DNA of 64,000 bases, from positions 2,728,001 to 2,792,000 of the forward strand of contig OY781040.1 in assembly GCA_963676095.1 (NCBI GenBank). Reading direction: 5' to 3'. Positions 26,156-34,821 of the stretch are shown here, piece after piece (positions within the stretch are counted from its first letter, which is position 1; every line of letters starts with the position of its first letter). The position numbers and the translations under genes are program-made. The notes beneath the pieces were generated by a model. That model had not been told where the DNA came from and did no database searches. It saw nothing but the letters and a program-made list of their open reading frames with translations. This DNA is from G963676095 sp963676095 (GTDB lineage: Bacteria > Bacteroidota > Bacteroidia > Bacteroidales > Prolixibacteraceae).

Positions 26156-26527
26156 ATGAAAGAAATAATTGCGTTTATACGTTCGAGCAAAATGAATATC
26201 ACAAAGAAGAAGCTGGACGAACTCAATGTTCCTTCGGTGACAGCAATTCCGGTACTGGGCAGGGGAAACCAGCGGGGCATAAATCCGATCCTCAGCGGAA
26301 TTGAAGTCAGCAAAGATGCCTTAATTAAGGGAAGTGTCTCGGGAATGAAATTCGTACCCAAACGGATGCTTGTAATTGTTGCAAAGGATGAAGATGTCGA
26401 CAAAATAGTTGACATCATTGCCCGGACTAACAGAACAGGCTATATCGGAGACGGGAAAATTTTTGTTTGCCCGACAGACAATGCCTTAAGGGTAAGAACA
26501 AAAGAAAGTGGCAATACCGCATTATAG
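26156..26527 (+). CDS. nifI2: NifI2, PII-family regulator of nitrogenase
   Basis: Second PII-like protein, 123 residues: MKEIIAFIRSSKMNITKKKL, then VPVLGRGNQRGINP-type T-loop base, an enlarged T-loop (GIEVSKDALIKGSVSGMKFV), and the end YIGDGKIFVCPTDNALRVRT. It begins 12 bp after nifI1 and forms the hetero-oligomeric NifI1-NifI2 sensor with it. Presence of the pair beside a Fe-only rather than a Mo enzyme suggests ammonium switch-off of Anf activity in this organism. Confidence 0.94.
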   Translation: MKEIIAFIRSSKMNITKKKLDELNVPSVTAIPVLGRGNQRGINPILSGIEVSKDALIKGSVSGMKFVPKRMLVIVAKDEDVDKIVDIIARTNRTGYIGDGKIFVCPTDNALRVRTKESGNTAL

Positions 26528-26562
26528 TTTCCCAAGTGTTAATAGTTAAAAACAAATAAATT

Positions 26563-28188
26563 ATGTCATATCATCAATTTAAGTGCAGTGAATGCATTCC
26601 TGAGCGGTTGCACCATGCGGTAGATAAAAAACATGGGGAAGAATTGACCGATGCCTTACCATTGGGATACCTGAATACCATTCCAGGAACTATCTCGGAA
26701 AGAGGTTGCGCATATTGCGGGGCAAAGCATGTGATTGGCACCCCGATGAAGGATGTGATCCACTTAAGCCATGGCCCTATCGGATGTACTTACGACACCT
26801 GGCAAACCAAACGTTACATCAGCGACGATGGCAACTTTCAGCTGAAATACACTTTTGCTTCAGACATGAAGGAGGCTAATGTCGTTTTTGGTGCTGAAAA
26901 AATGTTGAAAAAAAACATCGTTGAAGCATTTAATGCCTTCCCTCAAATCGATAGGATGACGGTTTACCAAACATGCGCTTCAGCATTGATTGGCGACGAC
27001 ATCAATGCGATTGCAGAAGAGGTAATGGAAGAAATGCCCGGGAAAAAAGTTTTTGTGGTCAACTCCCCGGGATTCGGAGGCCCGAGCCAGTCCGGCGGTC
27101 ACCATAAAATCAACCTGGCCTGGTTGTCGCAGATGGTAGGCACCGGTGAACCTGAAATTTACAGCAAATATGTAATCAATTATGTCGGCGAGTATAACAT
27201 TCAGGGAGATCAGGAAATCATGAAAGACTATTTCCACCGTATGGGAATACAAATCTTGTCCACATTTACCGGAAACTGTCATTTCGACGATCTTCGTTGC
27301 ATGCATAAAGCCCAGCTGAATGTGCTGGAATGCGCCCGCTCGGCCGAATATATCTGTGACGAACTTCGTGTCAGGTATGGCATCCCGCGCATGGATATCG
27401 ATGGATTCGGCTTTGAAGCTACCGCAGATTCCCTGTTAAAAATAGGTTATTTCTTTGGTATCGAAGACAAAGCCCGCCAACTCGTTGAAGAAGAAACAGC
27501 TCGCTGGAAACCGGAATTAGACTGGTATGCAGCCCGCCTGCAAGGTATAAAAATGTGCCTTTGGCCTGGCGGTTCCAAACTATGGCACTGGGCCCACATG
27601 CTACACAAAGAGCTGGGTATTAACATCGTATCTGTATATACCAAATTTGGCCACCAGGGCGATATGGAAAAAGGTATTTCGCGCTGCGAACCGGGAGCTC
27701 TGGCCATTGACGATCCGAACGAATTAGAGGGACTGGAAGCTATGTACGAATTGAAACCCGACCTGATCATGACCGGTAAACGTCCGGGTGAAGTAGCAAA
27801 AAAAATCCGGGTGCCATATCTCAATGTTCATGGCTATCACAATGGCCCCTACAAAGGATTTGAAGGATGGGTCCGCTTAGCAAGAGATATTTATAATTGC
27901 GTTTATTCCCCTGTTCATAAACTTGCATTTCTTGACATCAGTAAAGACGAGATCCCGACCGATAAGGGGTTCGAAACCCAGCAGTCATTCTCCGACGTGA
28001 ATCTGAACGATGAAATCAAAAACTCTACGGTGCTGAGAAAATGTACGAGCAAGTACGACCCGATACCCGGATTGAGAAAAAAAGCGGAAGAAAACCCATA
28101 TCTGTTCCCCGACCCGGAAACAGGAGAACTGAAACAAATACCCCTGGAGAAGTTGAAAAAGAACAAAGTGGTCGATGTTGAATTTTAA
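26563..28188 (+). CDS. anfD: Fe-only nitrogenase alpha subunit
   Basis: Catalytic subunit of 541 residues holding the FeFe-cofactor. P-cluster ligands are Cys49 (SERGCAYCG), Cys75 (GPIGCTYD) and Cys138 (YQTCAS). Cofactor ligands are Cys257 (LNVLECARSAEY) and His423 (NVHGYHNGPYKG). All of these fall at the same residue numbers as I recall for Azotobacter AnfD. The extra Cys pair around GNCHFDDLRC (239, 246) is a local variation. The C-terminal tail is about 20 residues longer than in Azotobacter. Mo- or V-type alpha subunits lack this set of motifs, so Anf is well supported. It is followed by anfG after 10 bp. Confidence 0.98.
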   Translation: MSYHQFKCSECIPERLHHAVDKKHGEELTDALPLGYLNTIPGTISERGCAYCGAKHVIGTPMKDVIHLSHGPIGCTYDTWQTKRYISDDGNFQLKYTFASDMKEANVVFGAEKMLKKNIVEAFNAFPQIDRMTVYQTCASALIGDDINAIAEEVMEEMPGKKVFVVNSPGFGGPSQSGGHHKINLAWLSQMVGTGEPEIYSKYVINYVGEYNIQGDQEIMKDYFHRMGIQILSTFTGNCHFDDLRCMHKAQLNVLECARSAEYICDELRVRYGIPRMDIDGFGFEATADSLLKIGYFFGIEDKARQLVEEETARWKPELDWYAARLQGIKMCLWPGGSKLWHWAHMLHKELGINIVSVYTKFGHQGDMEKGISRCEPGALAIDDPNELEGLEAMYELKPDLIMTGKRPGEVAKKIRVPYLNVHGYHNGPYKGFEGWVRLARDIYNCVYSPVHKLAFLDISKDEIPTDKGFETQQSFSDVNLNDEIKNSTVLRKCTSKYDPIPGLRKKAEENPYLFPDPETGELKQIPLEKLKKNKVVDVEF

Positions 28189-28198
28189 AATTTAAAGT

Positions 28199-28555
28199 AT
28201 GGACAAGAACATTGCCGAGGAAAAGATAGCCCAATTGGAATGGTACATCTCCAAACATTGTCTCTGGCAATTCAACTCGCGCGGATGGGACAGGTTAATC
28301 CAGAATGAACGTATTCTGACAAAAACCAGGCAACTGCTTTGCGGGGAAAATGCAAAAGAAGATAATAGTAATGCCGACCGGTATTACTGGAGCGAAGCAA
28401 TGACTTTGACCGATGCATTCAAAAGATATTTTTCATGGATCGAAAAAACCAGTAAAGAAGACATTGCTCAAATCATGCAGATGCTGAAGGAAAAAATGGA
28501 TTATACCATGGTAAATGGTTCCTTGAACCAGGAACTTACAAAACAACAGTATTAG
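28199..28555 (+). CDS. anfG: Fe-only nitrogenase delta subunit
   Basis: Small all-helical subunit of 118 residues found only in the V- and Fe-only nitrogenases. Landmarks are IAQLEWYISKHCLWQFNSRG and WDRLIQNERIL in the first half and YYWSEAMTLTDAFKRYFSWI in the second, as in VnfG/AnfG. It binds the outside of the alpha subunit near the cofactor. Its presence between the D and K genes excludes a molybdenum nitrogenase. It is slightly shorter than the roughly 130 residues of Azotobacter AnfG. Confidence 0.97.
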   Translation: MDKNIAEEKIAQLEWYISKHCLWQFNSRGWDRLIQNERILTKTRQLLCGENAKEDNSNADRYYWSEAMTLTDAFKRYFSWIEKTSKEDIAQIMQMLKEKMDYTMVNGSLNQELTKQQY

Positions 28556-28597
28556 AGAATTGGGAAGATTATTAAATACCCTAAAAAAGATGAAACA

Positions 28598-29989
28598 ATG
28601 AGTTGTGAATTAAAAGCAAAAGACAGAATTGGGGTCATCAACCCTATTTTTACCTGCCAACCGGCAGGAGCCCAGTTTGCGAGCATCGGCATTAAAGATT
28701 GTATTGGAATTGTTCATGGGGGCCAGGGATGCGTTATGTTTGTGCGATTAATTTTTTCGCAACATTTTAAGGAAAGTTTTGAACTGGCATCCTCTTCAGT
28801 ACATGAAGATGCTGCCGTTTTTGGAGCATTAAACCGGGTAGAACAAGGAGTGGATGTACTTTTGATGCGCTATCCTCATGTAAAGGTGATCCCCATTATC
28901 ACCACCTGTTCGACCGAAGTTATCGGTGACGATATCGATGGCCTTGTCCTCAAATTGAATAACGGTCTTCTGAAAGAAAAATACGCTGACAGGGAAGTTC
29001 ACCTTGTCCCAATCCATACGCCAAGTTTCGTGGGGAGTATGATCAGTGGATATGATATTGCCGTCAGAGATTTTGTGGCCTACTTTGCAAAAAAGGGGCC
29101 ACAGGTCAATGGGAAAATCAATCTGTTGACGGGATGGGTGAACCCCGCAGATGTAACAGAACTGAAATCGTTGTTGTCTGAAATGAATGTGGATGCTACC
29201 GTTTTGTTCGAAATCGAGGAGTTCGACTCTCCTTTGATGCCCGAAGGGAACCATGTGTCTCACGGCGAAACGACAATTGAGGATCTGAAGAGTACGGCAA
29301 ATGCGATCGGCACTATTGCATTGAACAGATACGAAGGAAGCAAGGCTGCCTATTTCCTCGAACAGGAATTTGATGTACCTGCCGTTGTAGGGCCGACACC
29401 TATCGGAATTCGAAATACAGATACTTTTTTGGCCAATGTAAAAAAGATGACAGGAAAGCCAATCCCGGAATCTTTGGTCCGCAAAAGAGGTGTGGCTATT
29501 GATGCGATTGCCGATGTATCGCACATGTTCCTGGCAGGAAAGAAGGTGGCTATTTACGGTAGTCCTGACCTGGTAATCGGGTTGGCCGAGTTCTGCATCG
29601 ACCTTGAGATGGAGCCGGTATTGCTCCTTCTGGGAGACGATAATACAACCTACGGGAGGGACCCCCGGGTCCAGGCGCTAAAGGAAGGCGTTAACTTCAA
29701 TATGGAGATCGTTACCAATGCCGATTTTTGGGAACTGGAAAAACGTATAAAAAATCAAGGACTTGAGCTCGACTTGATCTTAGGCCATTCAAAGGGCCGT
29801 TATGTTGCTATCGACAACAACATCCCGATGGTCAGGGTCGGATTCCCGGTTTATGACCGTGCCGGCGGATTCCGTCATCCCGTAGTCGGCTATGCCGGGG
29901 CTATCTGGCTCGCCGAAGAAATGGCGAATACGATCTTCACGGATATGGAATACAAACATAATAAGGAATGGGTACTTAATGTCTGGTAG
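28598..29989 (+). CDS. anfK: Fe-only nitrogenase beta subunit
   Basis: Protein of 463 residues completing the (alpha-beta-delta)2 catalytic component. P-cluster ligands are Cys20 (PIFTCQPAG), Cys45 (GGQGCVMF) and Cys104 (ITTCSTEVIGDDI), the numbering expected for AnfK. Like other AnfK/VnfK proteins it lacks the N-terminal extension of NifK. It starts 42 bp after anfG and is followed by a 111-bp gap before the accessory genes, the largest gap in the operon after the leader. Confidence 0.97.
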   Translation: MSCELKAKDRIGVINPIFTCQPAGAQFASIGIKDCIGIVHGGQGCVMFVRLIFSQHFKESFELASSSVHEDAAVFGALNRVEQGVDVLLMRYPHVKVIPIITTCSTEVIGDDIDGLVLKLNNGLLKEKYADREVHLVPIHTPSFVGSMISGYDIAVRDFVAYFAKKGPQVNGKINLLTGWVNPADVTELKSLLSEMNVDATVLFEIEEFDSPLMPEGNHVSHGETTIEDLKSTANAIGTIALNRYEGSKAAYFLEQEFDVPAVVGPTPIGIRNTDTFLANVKKMTGKPIPESLVRKRGVAIDAIADVSHMFLAGKKVAIYGSPDLVIGLAEFCIDLEMEPVLLLLGDDNTTYGRDPRVQALKEGVNFNMEIVTNADFWELEKRIKNQGLELDLILGHSKGRYVAIDNNIPMVRVGFPVYDRAGGFRHPVVGYAGAIWLAEEMANTIFTDMEYKHNKEWVLNVW

Positions 29990-30100
29990 TCTTATCGCCG
30001 GATATACGTTTTAATTCACGGTATTTTTGTACTTCACAGGTAAGCATTATCTGGAATACCGGTTGTCAAAAAAATATTTCATGCCAGAAATCAAAAGATT

Positions 30101-30547
30101 ATGATTGAATTCGAATCCAGAATAATTGACGAAGAGTCCTTTGAAATGAACTATGCCGATGCTAAAGCCTATTACAACAGGGCATTGCAATTTCAGGCTG
30201 AAGGATACCGCTACAGCCTTGTTTTCAACATTGCTTCGGTTGCACTCGAACGTTATCTGGTCGCGTTGTGCGACTTTTATGGTGAAGACGCTAAAAACCA
30301 TAATTATATCACCCTGATGAAAGTTGTTGAGAAACTGGTGGATGTTCCGGATGATTTAAACAGAAGGATTAAATCGATGGATTGGATTTTCGGTATTTGC
30401 TCCATCGATGAATACAGGCACCCCAACCCGGACAAAAGGGATATGAAAAACGTCCTTTATCTGTGTGCCGAAGTGGAAAAACTTTTTGATCAGGAGCGTA
30501 TAAATGCACTGAAGTCAGCTGCGATACAGAATGTCGTATTAAATTAA
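30101..30547 (+). CDS. HEPN-like helical protein of the anf operon
   Basis: Protein of 148 residues, predicted all-helical. The stretch YYNRALQFQAEGYRYSLVFN, IASVALERYLVALCDFY, then HNYITLMKVVEKL resembles the HEPN fold (paired helices plus a His-containing third helix). The RNase motif RxxxxH of toxic HEPN proteins is not obvious, although DEYRHPNPDKRD is nearby. I do not know a named Anf protein of this kind with certainty. Azotobacter AnfR, encoded after AnfO, is one possibility. Co-direction and position between anfK and anfO suggest a role in assembly or regulation of the Fe-only enzyme. Confidence 0.6.
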   Translation: MIEFESRIIDEESFEMNYADAKAYYNRALQFQAEGYRYSLVFNIASVALERYLVALCDFYGEDAKNHNYITLMKVVEKLVDVPDDLNRRIKSMDWIFGICSIDEYRHPNPDKRDMKNVLYLCAEVEKLFDQERINALKSAAIQNVVLN

Positions 30548-30602
30548 CCAAAGATAATCAGGTTGTATGGAAACTTGTACAAAATTACATCAAAGCGGAG
30601 AT

Positions 30603-31061
30603 ATGAGAAGAAAAGACCGCGAGATCACTGAATACTCAGAAATAGAAGACATCCTGAAAACAGGTAAAGTAATGCGTATCGCACTTGTTGACGGAGAAAT
30701 GCCATACCTGGTGCCGGTCTTTTATGCCTTCGACGGGAAGTCTATCTATTTTCATTCGGCCAAAGCAGGATCCAAGGTGGAAATAATGAAACATAACAAT
30801 AACATTTGTTTTGAAATCAGTATCGACCAAGGTGTAATAGAAAGCGATCTGGCCTGCGATTTCGAAGCCCGTCACCGGACTGTGATTGGATTTGGAAAGG
30901 CGGTGTTTGTCGAATCTGATCAGGAAAAGGTTGAGGCCCTCGACCGGATTGTCGGGAGGTTTACCAAACGCGGATTTAAATACCCGCTGGCCAACTTCCA
31001 TGCAACACTTGTCGTGCGTATTGATATTGTCTCGGTTAGAGGTAAGAAACATGGATTCTGA
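30603..31061 (+). CDS. FMN-binding split-barrel (pyridoxamine 5'-phosphate oxidase-like) protein
   Basis: Protein of about 152 residues beginning MRRKDREITEYSEIEDIL, the usual opening of NimA-like flavin-binding split-barrel proteins, followed by RIALVDGEMPYLVPVFYAFD, IYFHSAKAGSKVEIMKHN and DFEARHRTVIGFGKAVFVE. An in-frame start at 30567 would add 12 residues (METCTKLHQS), but 30603 has the better ribosome-binding site and the family-typical start. Azotobacter Anf3, a haem/flavin oxidase linked to Fe-only nitrogenase, is recalled as having the same general fold, so a redox or oxygen-protection role is a reasonable guess. A co-translated simple flavin reductase is equally possible. Confidence 0.75.
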   Translation: MRRKDREITEYSEIEDILKTGKVMRIALVDGEMPYLVPVFYAFDGKSIYFHSAKAGSKVEIMKHNNNICFEISIDQGVIESDLACDFEARHRTVIGFGKAVFVESDQEKVEALDRIVGRFTKRGFKYPLANFHATLVVRIDIVSVRGKKHGF

Positions 31062-31085
31062 TTTTTTATTAAACACCCTTGAATT

Positions 31086-31787
31086 ATGAAAATTGCAGTA
31101 TTTGTTGATGAAAACAGAAATGTCCTCCCCTTCTTCGCTTCCGGGACAGTCGAACTCTATGCAAACGATACGGGCAAGTGGCAATGCATCAATCAAATCC
31201 CTTTCAGTTTGAATGCTGCGTTAAAGATTAACGACCTTCACCGACATATTGCGACGCTGGTCTCCCAGTTTGAAAATTGTGACATGCTGGTGGTTGAAAG
31301 GATGAAAGGAATAGCCCGTAGCATTCTGGAAGATTATAAAATCGGGACCTGGTATTTCAAAGGTACCTTTCCTTTTCTCCTGCTCGACAAAATCCGGGAT
31401 GAATTGCTTAAAGTACAGGAAATGCAGAAGAAAAGTATCATCTCTCCGGTTTTGACCGGCAAACAAACGGATGCTTCATACGAGATCAACCTTGCAGAAA
31501 TTCTGGATAGCAATAGCCGGTTAAATTCAAGAGATATTTTGATTCCTTTTATGAAAACCACCAATTTCCGGAGACTAACAATTATCTGTAACCATCTTCC
31601 TAAATGGTTGGATAAAGTGATACCCCAAATGAGACTGAATTATTGCACTGAAGAAGACAAAAACGGGCTGATGCGCATCACGGTTGAACCAGAAGATTTT
31701 GAAGCAGGGATTACAGAAAGGCGGCGGGTCCGCTTAAGTTTAGGAGGCGGGTGTTCGTTCGGCGGATGCAGCCCGGAGATTTTTTAA
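31086..31787 (+). CDS. anfO: Fe-only nitrogenase accessory protein AnfO
   Basis: Protein of 233 residues with the AnfO opening MKIAVFVDENRNVLPFFASG, TVELYANDTGKWQCINQIPF, then VERMKGIARSILEDYKIGTW. It ends in a Cys/Gly-rich tail (GGGCSFGGCSPEIF). AnfO is required for diazotrophic growth with the Fe-only enzyme in Rhodobacter and Azotobacter, and its biochemical role is unresolved. The tail with two closely spaced cysteines could bind metal. It is the last gene of the rightward anf operon, 24 bp after the split-barrel gene. Confidence 0.88.
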   Translation: MKIAVFVDENRNVLPFFASGTVELYANDTGKWQCINQIPFSLNAALKINDLHRHIATLVSQFENCDMLVVERMKGIARSILEDYKIGTWYFKGTFPFLLLDKIRDELLKVQEMQKKSIISPVLTGKQTDASYEINLAEILDSNSRLNSRDILIPFMKTTNFRRLTIICNHLPKWLDKVIPQMRLNYCTEEDKNGLMRITVEPEDFEAGITERRRVRLSLGGGCSFGGCSPEIF

Positions 31788-31931
31788 AATGACCACTTTG
31801 GCGGGCATAAATATTTCAACGATTTTTATTATCGCTTAATAAATAACACAATTACTATTATAAATCGACATAATGGGATAGAAATGAGCAAAACTCTTTG
31901 GTCTGCTTTGGCATCATTGATTCAAATAACT

Positions 31932-32810
31932 CTATTCCAAAGATAATATTTCTCTTTTTGAAATATACTCTATTGGAGTTTTTCCCGTAAAGTCCTTAAA
32001 TTCTTTAAGAAAGTGATTATAGTCGTAGTATCCATTGGTTATTGCAACACTCAACAAATCATCCGGCTCCTTATGCATATTTATATATGCAGATAAAAGT
32101 CGTTGTAATTGGATATATTCTTTTGGAGTAAAGCCAAGGTGTTTCGAAAAATTCCGTTCTAGCCATTTGTAATTTACGCCAACTTCCCGAATCACATTCG
32201 CAACTGAAATTTGCCCCTTAGTTTGACTAATTAGTTCAATAGCGGAGTTCAGTAAACCTATTTTTGTATTTACAGGAATCAGGTTCTTAACATGAGACTC
32301 TATAATATCAATCCTTTTTTCAATAGAATCTGTCGCAAATATTTCATCTAACAATTCTAACTCAAAATTAATATCTGCTAATGATGCGATATTGCGATAT
32401 TTGAAAAATGAAGGATTTAATTTGGATAACGTGTAAAAATATTCAGGTTTAAATCTGACAATTAAAATGTAGTCCAAATCTTCAAGATATTGCACATAAA
32501 CCTTTTTCATTACGCCAGCATCAACCCAGCCCGATTTTATTATATTTTCCTTGCCGTTAATATTAATACAAACCTTGTTGTTTTTTTCAGGAAATAATAT
32601 AATTGCAGGGAAACCATCATTAAATATCCAATGCTCTGTTTTACTATTGATATTATAAAACGAGTAAAAACTCTCAATATAATCTACACATACTTTTGAA
32701 GGGAATTTTTTCATCCAATGCCCGTCATCAGAAGCTACTTTTTCTTGTTGAATAATCTTTTTTAAAAAATTTATTGGCATAACGGATGTAAAGATACATA
32801 GAATGTTCAA
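31932..32810 (-). CDS. AraC-family transcriptional regulator
   Basis: Protein of up to 292 residues. The first 180 residues form a cupin-like sensor domain (HWIFNDGFPAIILFPEKN). The AraC double helix-turn-helix lies at the C terminus: ISVANVIREVGVNYKWLERN, FSKHLGFTPKEYIQLQRLLS, then GYYDYNHFLKEFKDFTGKTP. The true start may be the Met at residue 11 (MPINFLKK). It is divergent from the methionine aminopeptidase gene, whose likely start is under 80 bp away, so it may regulate that gene. The DNA here is visibly more AT-rich than the anf operon, which hints at a separate origin. Confidence 0.88.
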   Translation of the reverse strand: MNILCIFTSVMPINFLKKIIQQEKVASDDGHWMKKFPSKVCVDYIESFYSFYNINSKTEHWIFNDGFPAIILFPEKNNKVCININGKENIIKSGWVDAGVMKKVYVQYLEDLDYILIVRFKPEYFYTLSKLNPSFFKYRNIASLADINFELELLDEIFATDSIEKRIDIIESHVKNLIPVNTKIGLLNSAIELISQTKGQISVANVIREVGVNYKWLERNFSKHLGFTPKEYIQLQRLLSAYINMHKEPDDLLSVAITNGYYDYNHFLKEFKDFTGKTPIEYISKREILSLE

Positions 32811-32888
32811 TTTCAGACGATTTTCGATGTGTCGAATTTATACTATGACAAATGTTTTCTTATGTATAATCTTTGCATTAAAAAAGAT

Positions 32889-33644
32889 ATGCTTATACAA
32901 ACAGAAGAAGAGATGAAAGGCATTCAGGAGATTAGTGATATTGTTGCAATTACACTGAAGAAGATGAGAGAGTATGCAAAAACAGGTATGACTACGAAAG
33001 AATTAGATGATTTTGGAGCGGATATTCTGAAAAATTTCGGAGCCAATTCTGCCCCTTTTATTACATATAAATTTCCAGGGTGGACTTGCATAAGCATTAA
33101 TAGCGAGATGGCACATGGGATTCCGTCAAGCAGAATTTTAAAAGAGGGTGATTTAGTAAATATTGATGTGTCAGCCGAATTAAACGGATTTTATTCTGAT
33201 AACGGAGCATCATTTGTACTTGGCGAAGATATCAACAAGAAACAAGCATTAGTAGATACTTCCATTAAGGCGTTGTATAGAGCAATCTCCACAATTAGAA
33301 GTGGCATTAAAATTTCAGAAGTTGGGCGAATTATAGAAAGGACGGCTAGGGATAAAGGCTACAAAGTCATTAGAAATTTAGGAGGTCATGGTGTTGGAAA
33401 GGGTTTGCATGAAGAACCTGACTGTATATTGAATTATTATGATAGGTATGACCATAGACGGTTTAAGAAGAATAGTGTTATTGCCATTGAAACATTCATA
33501 ACGACAGACTCTACATTCGTTGATACGGCAGCTGATGGATGGACTTTTGTAGGTAATAAAGGAGGCTTTTGTGTTCAACACGAACACACGGTTTTAGTTA
33601 CCTCTGATAAACCTGTCATTTTAACCGCAAAAAACGGCATTTGA
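32889..33644 (+). CDS. map: Methionine aminopeptidase type I
   Basis: Removes the initiator methionine from new proteins; about 251 residues from the ATG at 32889 (MLIQTEEEMKGIQEI). An upstream GTG at 32829 would add 20 atypical residues. The five metal ligands are present: Asp in NIDVSAELNGFYSD (two Asp), His in GGHGVGKGLHEEP, Glu in AIETFI and Glu in QHEHTVLV. It lacks the N-terminal zinc-finger extension. A lone copy beside an AraC regulator, away from ribosomal protein genes, suggests a second, possibly conditional, aminopeptidase. Confidence 0.93.
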   Translation: MLIQTEEEMKGIQEISDIVAITLKKMREYAKTGMTTKELDDFGADILKNFGANSAPFITYKFPGWTCISINSEMAHGIPSSRILKEGDLVNIDVSAELNGFYSDNGASFVLGEDINKKQALVDTSIKALYRAISTIRSGIKISEVGRIIERTARDKGYKVIRNLGGHGVGKGLHEEPDCILNYYDRYDHRRFKKNSVIAIETFITTDSTFVDTAADGWTFVGNKGGFCVQHEHTVLVTSDKPVILTAKNGI

Positions 33645-33694
33645 GATTATATAAAATTTCATTCAGCATACAGGCTAATCCTTGATATGTCCTT

Positions 33695-33709
33695 GAGCCG
33701 GACAGGCTC
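33695..33709 (+). terminator. Hairpin after map
   Basis: GAGCC / GGCTC stem with GGACA loop, followed by a pyrimidine-rich tract, 51 bp after the map stop codon. The stem is short, so this is a weak terminator call. Confidence 0.4.
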
Positions 33710-33746
33710 TTCCTTTTCCATTCGATGAAAAGGAAGCAAAAATCTT

Positions 33747-33778
33747 GTCAAAACGAACCCTCCGCCGGGCGTTTTGAC
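33747..33778. repeat. 9-bp inverted repeat GTCAAAACG
   Basis: Arms at 33747-33755 and 33770-33778 flank a GC-rich 14-nt loop. A CCTTTTC/GAAAAGG pair lies just before it (33712-33733). The tandem hairpins resemble a dispersed intergenic repeat, but only one copy is in the window. Confidence 0.4.
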
Positions 33779-34158
33779 GGCCTGCGCTCCGCTCCGTTCT
33801 GCTTTCGCGACGGTGTATTGACGGTTTTCGGGATGGTCTGTCCTGTCGTTCCCAAACTTTTTCGATAACCGCTCGACTAATGTAAAAATTAAGGATTTCA
33901 GGGCAACATTAAGAGGTGTTACGGATACAAAATTCTTCCTTTTTCGTGTATCTAAAATTTATGCTTGAACTATGAAACCCCTCAGAAATATGAAGTGATC
34001 CCTGCCATGTAGCCTCCCGAACCGGGGGGCCATTATCTTAACGTTCCTTAATCCCGGTTGACATCGTTTAACGCTTTGCGGCCCTATCTTTGTCGTGTAA
34101 GAAGCAAATAAGTAATAAGCGAATTTTTTTCATAGTTTTAGGAGTTTGGTTAGAAGAG

Positions 34159-34185
34159 AAAAGGATGGCACCCAACCATCCTTTT
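34159..34185. terminator. Strong hairpin AAAAGGATGG/CCATCCTTTT
   Basis: Perfect 10-bp stem (34159-34168 and 34176-34185) with a 7-nt loop and T-tract, usable in both directions. It follows the broken sigma-factor fragment on the minus strand. The same stem recurs at 36138-36165. Confidence 0.7.
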
Positions 34186-34216
34186 TTTCGTTAAGGATTA
34201 CTGATCCATAAATAAT

Positions 34217-34417
34217 TCATCTGCGCAGATCCTGCAACAACGCGGTGTCAGTCCCCTGCCTGAAGACGGTCAGCTCTTTCTTCAGCTTCTTTCTGGCCCT
34301 GTAAATCTGATTATCGACAGTTCTTACTGACAGCCCTTTACATGCTGCAATTTGCCGGCGGTCCATTCCTTCGTACAGGAATAATGTAAAAATGTCCCTC
34401 TGTTCACCTGACGTCGC
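34217..34417 (-). pseudogene. C-terminal fragment of an ECF sigma factor
   Basis: The leftward frame from 34417 to a TGA at 34217 (66 codons, no start codon, preceded in frame by a stop at 34418) encodes SGEQRDIFTLFLYEGMDRRQ, IAACKGLSVRTVDNQIYRAR, then KKLKKELTVF. This is sigma-70 region 4 with its helix-turn-helix. Region 2 is absent. It is best read as the remnant of a deleted sigma/FecR cassette. Confidence 0.75.
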
Positions 34418-34790
34418 TTACCCCGGGTTATTTAGATTTGTCCCCTTCAGGGACCTGGGTGAAACCGCCATCGCCGTTATTTTAAAACACATTATCAAAA
34501 TCGCCCATGTTAATTAAATTAACAACAACACAACAAAGTTCCTTCAAGAAGACAGACAACCTTTGAGGTCCGGACCGGCCTGTGGTTTCGTAGCCGGGGA
34601 CCCATAGGACAAGAAGGATGTCCCGGAGGGAAAAGAAAAGCTGTTTGACGACCGCAGGGAGGAGTTTCTTTTCATTTCATTAGTTGTTTCTCCTGCTCGG
34701 TAAAGCCCGAACAAGTTCGGCTTTACACTCGCTTACCCGAAACGATCTTTTAATCCTCTTGTCCGTAATGGGTCGGCGAGAAACTCAAGC

Positions 34791-34821
34791 CTTGACCTTT
34801 TTGGTTACTTTTTGGGTCAAG
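34791..34821. repeat. Inverted repeat CTTGACC/GGTCAAG
   Basis: Perfect 7-bp arms at 34791-34797 and 34815-34821 around a T-rich loop. The sequence style is typical of short dispersed intergenic repeats of Bacteroidota, but no second copy was seen here. Confidence 0.4.

Noticed and set aside
24959..29989. Vanadium (vnf) or molybdenum (nif) nitrogenase
   Set aside because: A delta subunit excludes Mo. AnfD motifs such as IPGTISERGCAYCGAKHVIG and residue numbering fit AnfD rather than VnfD. No vnfEN-like genes are present.
34085..34092. TATCTTTG as a promoter for a gene in the gene-free region
   Set aside because: The -7 word fits, but the nearest TTG is 24 bp away and no gene follows before a strong hairpin at 34159.
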